Of a stretch of 64,000 nt of DNA, positions 43,996 to 52,971 are shown in pieces. Below the pieces are notes generated by a model. The model was given only the letters and a program-made list of their open reading frames with translations. It was not told the origin of the DNA and ran no database searches. The position numbers were made by a program, and so were the translations under genes. This DNA comes from Guillardia theta CCMP2712. Taxonomy: Eukaryota > Cryptophyceae > Pyrenomonadales > Geminigeraceae. Every line of letters starts with the position of its first letter. Position 1 is the first letter of the stretch. The stretch spans positions 193,367 to 257,366 of the forward strand of contig NW_005434633.1 of assembly GCF_000315625.1 (NCBI RefSeq). The letters are read 5' to 3'.

Positions 43996-46900
43996 CCCGG
44001 CAGCTACGGTGATTCCGTGAATGCCACCTCTTGCTCCTCTTGCCCGTCCTTTCAACGTCTATCGAAGTGACCATCTCGGTGTACGACTGCGTTTGCGAAG
44101 AGGGTCACCGCAAGCTGGGCATCAGCTGTGTTACCTGTGACAATGGCTTCATCTACGACAATCAGTCGATGACCTGTATTGAGTGCGGGCCTTACAGTGG
44201 CACCACCGAGCGCCTGGTCCGATACCCAGACTGCCACTGCTTCTCGGGCTGCGGCATCCCCTATGGCTCGAGCTCCTGCGCGGTATGCCCCGCAGACACG
44301 TACTGCCCCTTCTCCGAGAGTGACCGATGCCTGTCCTGCCCGGAGAACACAACCACGGAGAAGACGACACAGAACGTCCTTGCTGCCTCCTGCCTGTGTG
44401 ATATTGGGTACAGCGGTAACAACAGTGGGCCCTACCTCGCATGCCCCACCTCGACCTACAAGAACAGGACGGGCTCCTCAGCCTGTGAGGTATGCCCGAG
44501 GGAGACCTACTCACCCATCGCGAGCCCTGCCATCAAGGATTGTGTCTGCATCCCCTGTTACGCCGGGCCCAGTGGGAATCCATGCATCCCCTGCACCAAG
44601 AACACGTTCAAGAATGAGTACGGGCCGAACTCCTGCGTCCTCTCCTTTCCTCACTCGCAGTCTGGCATGGCGAGCACCTCTTCCAGCCAGTGCCAGTGCA
44701 ATACGGATTACAGCGCACCGGACGCCACCTTCTGCGCACCCTGTGACGTGAACACCTACAAGGACTGGGTCGGAGCCGGCAACTGCACTCGCTGCCCGGA
44801 TGATACGGTGAATGACAACATAGCCTCGGATAGCATATCGCAGTGTGTGTGCCCCGTCGGCCTCTACAGAGTCCCTGACACCTTCACCTGCGACGGTTGC
44901 GATGCAGGGAGGTTGTACTCCCTGCCCCGTCAATATGACCTCCCCGGTGGGGAGCCTCTCCTCCCTGAGTTGCAGGTGCAAGGCTGGATTCTTCGCCCCC
45001 AACAATGAGTATTGCACCGCCTGCTCCGTAGGCAAGTACAAGGATTACGAAGGGTCGGGATACTGCTCCTCGTGCCTCGACGGTGAGACGACGCTGGACA
45101 TTGGCAACGCCTCGGACTCCAACTGCCTGTGCATGACCGGTTACTTCCGTGCATTCATTGGGCTGTGTCAGCTCTGCTATGCGGGCACTTACAAGGACAT
45201 CGTGGGAGACCATGTCTCCAATGCATCTGCATCCCTGGCTTGGAGGGTGGATACCCCGGGGGTTGCGATGCCTGTCAGGAGGGCCAGTACAACGACGACG
45301 GCAGGGGCCCGTGTAAGGGCTGCCCGCCTAACATCACCTCGGTAAGGCTGTCGTCAAGGGTGACGGACTGCAAGTGCAAGCCGGGGTACTACGGGTCGAA
45401 CGGGATGGAGTGCGATTTTGCCCCGCGGACACCTAAACCCTACAAGGCTCTCGTCGGCGATTCTACCGTACATGTATCCCCTGCCTCCCCAACAGCGTGA
45501 GCCCCGCCACCTCCACTGCGTCAAGCTCTTGTAAGTGTATCCCTGGGTTCTACGGGCCTGCGGGCGGCCCCTGCCAGTCTTGCGCTGAGGGAAAGTACTC
45601 CACCGCCCTGGGACAGACGGCCTGTGCTGCCTGCCCCCTCCATTCCAACTCAACGCAGAACAGCAATTCAGTCGACACTGCACGTGCAACCCCGGCTACT
45701 ACCGCAGCTCGGGACCATCCTGTGTGGCCTGCCCCCTGCCCCGTTGGGAAGTATGAGCCGATTGCGTATGCAGACCCGGTTACAGCGGGCCCGACGGTGG
45801 GCACTGTGAGGCCTGCCCTGTCAATACCTACAAGAGCTCCTACGGGACCTTAATACTTGTGAGGGTATAGTTATATATATACCATTGAATTGACCATTTG
45901 TCACCCTCCACTGTGCAGAACGATTGGTCACAGAGGTGGGGGGTAGTCTATGTTAGCATTGCTTCGCAATGCCGCGGCCAGCTGCGCAGGCCTATGCCCG
46001 AAATGGTCAAATAATCAAAGAAGGCAGACGAGAATGATAAGGGAAGGTGAGCCTGAGAGATAACAAGGCAGTTGTTCATAGTTGAGTCACGAAGGAAAAG
46101 TGTAATACGTCAAAAAAGTCACGATGGAAAAGTGTAATACTCAAAAAGGTCAAATAAGTCAAGTGATATTAAGCTGCGAACAATGTGTGCCAGCCCTGCC
46201 CCGCCGAGTACTACCAGGAAACACTGGCCAGCATTGGGCTTGAGTCCTGTAAGCCTTGCCCTCTCTACTCAAACAGCTCCAGCGGCTCGCAGTCCCGGGA
46301 CTCTTGCTCCTGTCTCAAGGGCTACGAGGGAGGGAGTTCGGGCTCCTACTGCTCCATCTGCCCCGAGGGCAAGTTCAAGGGCTCCGTCGGGATGGATGCC
46401 TGCCAGGGCTGCCCCGAAGACACTTTCAACGGTCAGCTGGGTGCAATCTTGCAGTCCCGGTGCATCCCTTGCCCGTCCTCCTCCAGAGCCGTGACCGAAA
46501 GCAAGGAGATCTCGGACTGCAAGTGCGAGCCGGGGAACTACAACTACAGCCTCACGTCTCAGTGCCTGCCATGCAACCTCGGCTCCTACAAGCCCCTGCT
46601 GGCCAGTTCCGCCTGCACGCCCTGCCCGCCTCTCAGCAACACCACTGATACCAAGAGGGCCGACCTATCCGAGTGCCTGTGCAATGCAGGATACACCTGG
46701 GGTGCGGTTTCATACTGCGAGGACGTGGACGAATGCACCTCTATGGCACCCCCCTGCGTGCTCTACGCCGACTGCCACAACACGGTGGGGGCTTACTACT
46801 GCACATGCAAGCCCGGCTGGGAGTTCGAGGGGTCCCTTTGTGTTGACGTCAACGAATGCCAAAGATTAACGGCCTTCTGCGACTACGGGGTGTCGACCTG

Positions 46901-47648
46901 TGAGAACATGTTTGGGTCCTTCAACTGCCCCTGTGTGGCGGGCTATGAGAAGAGCGGGGAGGCCTGCGTGAATACCAACGGTTGCCTGAATGCGAGCTAT
47001 GTCTGCCAGAACCACACGGACTGTTTCGACACCATCGGGAGCTTCTATTGCCAGTGCAAGGCGGGCTATCGGGAGAGCGCCAAGTAGGGGCTCTGTGAGA
47101 ACATCAACGAGTGCAACGACCCGGCCTCTTGCGGCCTTCTGACCACCTGCATCGACACGGACGGGAGCTACTCCTGCCTGTGCCCCGATGGTTACGCTCT
47201 CAACCTGTATGAAACACCATCGGCAGCTTCGAAGGCACCTGCAACTTCGGCAGGGACGTACTGCGAGTTCACCATCTGCGTGGATTGCGTGCCGGGCTCC
47301 TACTGCTACAACGGCACCGTGAACGTCTGCCCACCGCATTCAACATCCCCGGCCACCGCATTCAAACTTCCCCGGCCACCTCCATGACCGATTCCTTCTG
47401 CGAGTGCTTCGCCGGGTATTACGCCAAGAGCTTCTTCTCCAAGGTGTGTGAGACCTGTCCCAAGGACTTCTACTGCCGGAACGACACGAAGCGCAGCTGT
47501 CCGGACAACAGCTTCAGCCTCGAGGGTGCGGGTTCGATACAGGGCTGTGTCTGCAACCCCGGCTACTACAGCGGGGTAGGGAGGATGGGCCCCGAGTCCT
47601 ACGAGTATGGGTACTCCGGAAAAACAAACCTGAACTGCCAGCCGTGCA
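43996..47648 (+). pseudogene. Inverted central segment of the Cys-rich gene (GCC2/GCC3 and EGF)
   Basis: Plus-strand repeats of the same GCC2/GCC3 type, then at 46718-47300 EGF-like modules with calcium-binding DVDECTS and DVNECQR starts. Damage: frameshifts near 44025, 44905, 45215, 45425, 45670 and 45740; an AT-rich insertion at about 45855-46180; an in-frame TAG at 47085 interrupting an EGF domain that continues (ENINECNDPASCG) on the other side; and a further shift near 47205. If the segment is turned round, its ends join the outer minus-strand parts in matching repeat motifs, so it was inverted in place. Whether this reflects true decay or assembly errors cannot be settled from sequence alone, but nearby genes lack such errors. 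Confidence 0.8.
45855..46180. mobile_element. AT-rich insertion within the Cys-rich pseudogene
   Basis: About 330 bases without Cys-rich coding potential separate two Cys-rich stretches that would otherwise join. It contains TATATATATACC, and an imperfect direct repeat (CACGAAGGAAAAGTGTAATAC and CACGATGGAAAAGTGTAATAC at 46088 and 46119). No terminal inverted repeat or target duplication could be fixed. It could instead be an unusually long intron. Confidence 0.45.
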
Positions 47649-48700
47649 CTTCTTGCAGTCGCTGCTTGACAGGAAGCTGCCGATGTCGCAGACGCACTGA
47701 TCCGAGCCGATGCGGCCCAGATCAACGTAGTCTTGAGCCCCAGGCATGGGACACATGCGGAAGTGCCTCTCACATCCTTGTACTTGCCCTGGGGGCATGC
47801 CGAGCACACGTCCCCATCGGGATGATAGCCCAAGTCGCACCGGCAGTCGCTGCGGATGTTGCTCCCCTGCGGCGACTACTGCCCCAGGCCACAGGGCTGG
47901 CAGGTGAGCTAGGTGATCTTGGAGGTGGATTCGTTGCAGTAAGCGCAGGGGCCGCCGGGCATGCCGACCATCCCATCCACGCACATGCAGGAGGAAACCG
48001 ATGTCGAACCGAAGAGGAAGGAGGTTGTGTTTTGTGAGCAGTCATCGCATGCCACGTTCGAATCCACGCCCTTAAAAGACCCGGGAGGGCAGGCCCTGCA
48101 TGTGTAGGCAACAACTCCCGGCTCGAACCCCGCCTTACAAACACAGGCATCCTGAGAGATCGACGCGATCGGGGATCTCATGCCCCCCGAGCACCCCACA
48201 CAGGCGGCCGAGCTGATGTTGGGCTTGAACTTGCCGGATTGGCTCGCCGTCTGTCCATCCCCGTGTATCCCGCCTTGCACCTGCAGTCCGTCAGCCTCAC
48301 GCTCGCCAAGGCGGACATGGTGTTGATGGGGCATTCCAGACGCCCCCCCGCCGGCTCGTAGGTGCCTCGGGGCAGGGCTCGCAGTAGCCGCCAGCGTTCA
48401 TCCTGTACCCGGCGTAGTCAGGACAATCCGAACAGGTCTCCCTCTCCGACCGGTAAGTCCCGGGCCTGCGGGCCACGCAGTCCTTCCCCACAGCTCCGAC
48501 GTATCCCGAGAAGCAGCTGCAATTGAGTATGGAGAAGCTTCCGATGAGACATGTGTTGTTCGCAGGGCAAGCCGTACAGCCAATGTCACCGGGACATTGC
48601 GGTACTTCCCAGGCTGACAGCAGCCTCTTGGGTTATCTACGATGAGGCAGGAGCGTGACTGAGACATCACGAACAGGGAGCATCAACAAGAGTCGAGGCC
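47649..48700 (-). pseudogene. Decayed GCC2/GCC3 Cys-rich gene, N-terminal segment
   Basis: Minus-strand GCC2/GCC3 repeats: CQPGKYRNVP, CTACPANNTCLIGS, CSCFSGYVGAV, CSDCPDYAGYR, CRCKAGYTGMD, CVGCSGGMRS, CRACPPGSFKG and CSACPQGKYKDVRG, ending in CKKCTAG at the breakpoint. Frame changes near 48580, 48370, 48255, 47900 and 47770 interrupt it. A hydrophobic stretch upstream (IILLVFVHCL at about 48710-48740) may be the signal peptide, spliced through an intron ending at 48637, but no Met could be fixed. The gene probably once encoded a large extracellular receptor-like protein. Confidence 0.75.
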
Positions 48701-49280
48701 GTGCTCACACGAGACAGTGGACGAAAACCAACAAGATGATACCGCAAGGGAAACAGGAAACTGATCGGATGCGGACCCGGGACAGAGTTCGGAGTCCGGG
48801 AGGACGAGGGATAAGTTGAGTAAGGAGCGAATGAGTTTTCGTACCACACCCGTGTATTATATCACGTGCATCGTCCCTATCAAGCGAGCTGCATGTTTGC
48901 GATCCTTCAGTCATCGGTCGTCCGTGGCAGCGGCGTAAACAAAGACTGTGAGTTGTCATCACGACAAGACTCGGAGGACAGAACCAACTGCATTTGCACG
49001 CCAAATGGTGACTCAGGGTGGTAAGTACTCATGAGAACGTCCAATCAAAAAGTTGAGAATGATACCACTGAGACAATCAGGTGCACGCACAAGCAAGATG
49101 AAACCAAACAACCACCACGACATTGAAGTTGCAGATCTGTGAGGGGCAGTCAGTGGAAGCAGAGGGAAGAACTCGGCAGGTCGTGTGTGGGTCGGTAACA
49201 AGAGAGGGTCAATGACATGTTACAGGATGAGAGCAAGTCATGATCCAAAGAAAGCATGGACAAGTTCACACTCTCTCTCT

Positions 49281-49606
49281 GATGGAACGTATGCCAGCCG
49301 TGCCAGTCAGATAGCGCCGAGTTCACAAAAACTCTCCTGTAAACCAAGACGACTTACGTGTTTCAAGGCGGCATGTAGCATGTGGACGAAGAGGGGGCTT
49401 TCCTAGCCGTCTTGCTAAGGTCCTCTCATGTCTGGATGCTTGGGTTTCACATCCTAGCATACAGTCTATCTCTCATGTGCTCCTCAATTCTGGTTTTGTG
49501 TGCATTAAACTCGGTCTTGAGCAAAAACTGTCTTGTTACAACTAAGGTCGATGTGATATCTGCGTGACTTTGGACTAGTACAAGTCTAACAAACTTGTAT
49601 TCCGTC
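49281..49606. repeat. Direct duplication, copy A
   Basis: Starts GATGGAACGTATGCCAGCCG and ends AACTTGTATTCCGTC; nearly identical to 50473-50802 apart from an 8-base difference near the start and two small insertions. Confidence 0.93.
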
Positions 49607-50472
49607 GGTTATGGGCCTTGATTACATGCTCAATCATGTTGATCTTATGTTTGGTTAGTTGAATTGTTTACTGGAGTTTTTTCTTTCTTGGTATCGTTTC
49701 GTTACTGTCGAAAATTCATGCAATTCTATCAAGCCCTACACATTCGGATGACTCCTCTCTTCAATCAGGCTCTCTCTCTAGCCGCAAGTTGTTTAGGCCT
49801 CTCATTTCAGCCTCAATTTGTTTGATTGATCTTCGAATAGGAAAAACAAGCCTTTCCCAGCCAGATTGGTCGGTCGAATATCTGCTTAACCGTGTGGAAA
49901 CGCACTTGAAGCTGATTCGATTCTTATTTTTCTTGATCTTTGAGTAGGATCAAATGGAACTACCAGGAGATCTGGCGGAAGTTTTCATGTCATAGAGCTA
50001 GGCTGTGGCATGCATAACTGGAGCTACTTCTGGATCGGCGAACAAGGTACTACTGCACAACAATCTTCAAATGCCTTGAAACGGATGTTCCAATCTCGCG
50101 GCAGCAATCTCTGGTCACAAGTTCTGTACGGTTCAAAAATTTATCTTTTGGTCTTCAAATGCCGGCGGGCACACTCTCTCTCCCTCTCTATCTCTCTTAT
50201 CTTCCCTCTCTTCAGACTCTCTTATCCTATACTTTATCTCTCTTCATTGCACCCGCTCGCTATGCATCTCCCTTATCTCTTTACTGCACATCTAATAGCC
50301 CTGCATGAAAATCTTCTTCAGAATGGACAATCCTTGAATGGTTATTGCCCACTCAGCATGACTGTGAACTGGACGTTGTATCATCGTATCTTGACTTGGA
50401 TCTGCTGACATTCTTGTTTGCGTGACTTTCTGACGTCCGATGTAACGTACTATTTCAGAAACTCGGGGGGAG

Positions 50473-50802
50473 GATGGAACGTATGCCAGCCGTGCCAGCG
50501 CCGCCGAGTTCACAAAAACTCTCCTGTAAACCAAGACGACTTACGTGTTTCAAGGCGGCATGTAGCATGTGGACGAAGAGGGGGCTTTCCTAGCCGTCTT
50601 GCTAAGGTCCTCTCATGTCTGGATGCTTAGCCCGGGTTTCACCGTGATCCTAGCATACAGTCTATCTCTCATGTGCTCCTCAATTCTGGTTTTGTGTGCA
50701 TTAAACTCGGTCTTGAGCAAAAACTGTCTTGTTACAACTAAGGTCGATGTGATATCTGCGTGACTTTGGACTAGTACAAGTCTAACAAACTTGTATTCCG
50801 TC
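50473..50802. repeat. Direct duplication, copy B
   Basis: Second copy of the 326-base unit, same orientation, about 1.2 kb to the right of copy A. It carries AGCCCGGG-like and CGTGA insertions relative to copy A. Confidence 0.93.
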
Positions 50803-50902
50803 ACTCTCGTGGCCGGAGCACTTGGCAGTCGGACAACTCGGACTCGACTTGAGTTTTTGTCGGTTACCGGGCGGTTATTCGAAAACAAGAAACTCCTCAG
50901 TA

Positions 50903-51751
50903 ATGAAGCGAATGGTCCCCAGCATGCGCTGCCATGTGCTTCTTACTTTGGCTGCCGCCGCCACTGCTGCCACGTCTTCGCCCGGTCGTCTTCCTCCTGA
51001 CCTCCTCCGTCGCCAGACCTTCTTCGAAGAACAAGCACGAAGATGTGTAAAGGCTGAGGACACCTCGGTCTTGATCGGTCTGTACCAAAGAGAAATGGAA
51101 GAAATACAGAGACTGGCGGAAGAGAAGGAGAAGCTTGATCAAAGAAGGAGTGAGGAAATACAGAGACTGGTGAAAGACAAGAGGGATGAAGCCAAAAGGC
51201 TGGTGAAGGCAATGAAGAAATGTGAGAAACATTACACGAGAAACTTGGCTGATCTCTCGGAAAGAGTGCTTTATGTCGATGCTCAGCGAGTTGCAGTGCT
51301 GAACAACAGGGCGTTGATCGAGATTGGCATCCGCAGAATCACCAGCGAACTATCCTTGAGCGCTGGCGTCCGCCGGATTGTAAACAAGCACCTGCTTCAA
51401 ACAAGCAAACAGGGGAAGATGTTGAGCATGCACTCGAAACGAGTTTGTAAGGAGCTGGGCCAGTACGATTTTCTTACGGATGAGCAGTCAGTGATGAAGG
51501 AGCTCACAGTCTTGAGGCACGAGATCTCGAAACCGCTTCATAACCTGGCCCATCAGAAGATCTTGCCTCGCGGGTACTATGTCGGAGGGTCTTCGCCCCT
51601 TGCTCAGGCGGTGGCGTGTATGATCACATATCTTCAGAGCGAGGGAAAGATCTCGAAAGTACTGCCGGTGCTTGTGATTGGTGAAGATGGGGAGCCAAGG
51701 TGTCGATTGGTGGAAGGCCGTGTGTTACCTTTGTCAGGGAGAAAGGCTTGA
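50903..51751 (+). CDS. Secreted or membrane-targeted coiled-coil protein, unrecognised
   Basis: Single exon, 282 residues from Met at 50903. The N-terminus (MRCHVLLTLAAAATAATSS after a short basic lead) resembles a signal peptide. Residues about 50-115 are Glu/Lys/Arg-rich heptads (coiled coil). The rest is a mixed helical region with a Gly-Gly-Ser turn (YYVGGSSPLAQ) and a basic C-terminus. No domain recognised. Its upstream region begins where the 330-base duplication ends, so the promoter may have been rearranged. Confidence 0.65.
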   Translation: MKRMVPSMRCHVLLTLAAAATAATSSPGRLPPDLLRRQTFFEEQARRCVKAEDTSVLIGLYQREMEEIQRLAEEKEKLDQRRSEEIQRLVKDKRDEAKRLVKAMKKCEKHYTRNLADLSERVLYVDAQRVAVLNNRALIEIGIRRITSELSLSAGVRRIVNKHLLQTSKQGKMLSMHSKRVCKELGQYDFLTDEQSVMKELTVLRHEISKPLHNLAHQKILPRGYYVGGSSPLAQAVACMITYLQSEGKISKVLPVLVIGEDGEPRCRLVEGRVLPLSGRKA

Positions 51752-52143
51752 GGAAGAACGACAGTCTCATCTGAGGTTGAATGCCTGATTGCATGCCTGT
51801 GTTCTAGTGCATCAGATGGAGGGGGGAAGAAGATGTAAGCGAGTAGGGAGATGTTGATAAAGAGCTCGATCCCTTTGATATGCACGAGCCGTCCTTTCCT
51901 AACAATACACACCAACTCTACCTCCCACCATTCTTGCCCAAGGATCTGGTTACAGCTATACCAGGACATACGCTCTAGCTTCACTGACCAAGGACGTTGA
52001 GAGGCAAGAGGCAGATGGAGCAGAGCGAAGAAAATCTGAGGATGATCCTCATTCCACCACTTGCGGTTGAGCTGAATAGATGCAGCATTTCCAGCACGAC
52101 ACATTTCGATGAAGAGGCTAGCGATGAGAACAAATCTGGGGTA
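51752..52143. other. Intergenic gap
   Basis: About 390 bases with no coding or repeat signal, ending at the left edge of the 825-base duplicated segment. Confidence 0.6.
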
Positions 52144-52968
52144 AGATCGGAGGAGGCAGGGCGTCTGCAAGCTCAAACTTCATCGTGGACGCTCGCACGA
52201 GCACGCAGGCTACGAGCTTTGCCGTAGCTGGCCGAGCCTCATCCTCAGAGGAGCCAAAGGTCGCACGAAAGCAGAAGAAGTCGGCTGAAGAAACACAACT
52301 GCAGGCACAAGGGAACGAATTGAAGAGGATGGGAGGGGAGGCGGAGAGAAGACGGCAAGGCTTGACAACAAGAGAGCGGGCTGAGGCTGCCAGACTATCG
52401 ACTGCTGATTCTCAGCTCCCCCCTCACATCTGCGGGGACAGGCGCTCGAGCTCCTTCCCCGCAGAGCTCGAGAGGTTCAGTGAGGAGCGGAGGCTCCTGC
52501 TGCTCGACTGCATCGTCGGAACCGCCTCTTCCTTTGCTCTGACGAATTCGAGCCTCTTGCACAGCATGGAAGGCAGAGTGGAAACGATCCCTCTCGATAG
52601 CATCTCAAGCTTGATAACCAACAGTGAGGGCAAGATCATCTTGCTCGGCCGCTGAGGAGGAGGAAGAGCCGGAGACACTCTTGACTGGGCCGCATATCTC
52701 CACGTTCAACATCGTCGCCATGGCGAGTTTCTTGGAGCGGGTACACGAGGCCATCATGTTTAGTTAGAGGCGAATGTAATGAAAGAATCAATCATCAATC
52801 CGAGGTGTAGAATCATTGGCACAGGATGCGGCCACTGGTCTGCCAGCTTCACTGGCATCCCAACGGCAGGGCTGCGGTGGTCCCGACGCTGAAATCAATA
52901 CAAGAGTTGCGAAATAAGACAAGTGAACAAGTGAGACAAGAATAAAAGATGGCAGGTTGCGCCCAGCT
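52144..52968 (+). pseudogene. Duplicated 3' half of the laminin-B-like gene, broken
   Basis: Corresponds to 39997-40844. The open frame copies the C-terminal 200 residues of the laminin-B-like protein from GGRASASSNF onward. It lacks the signal peptide and laminin-B part, has no start of its own, and a deletion in the Glu-coding GAG run turns the Trp codon after LLGR into TGA at about 52653. Without the 5' half it cannot make the original protein. The 3' untranslated region with AATAAA is also copied. It ends 4 bases from the stop codon of the OGT gene on the other strand, marking one breakpoint. Confidence 0.88.
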
Positions 52969-52971
52969 GCT

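Larger units (their letters stand above)
48701..50902. other. Intergenic gap with a direct duplication
   Basis: No gene is supported. Two near-identical segments lie at 49281-49606 and 50473-50802. The sequence between them is AT-rich with no coding signal. The right copy ends 100 bases before the start of the secreted coiled-coil protein. Confidence 0.6.
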
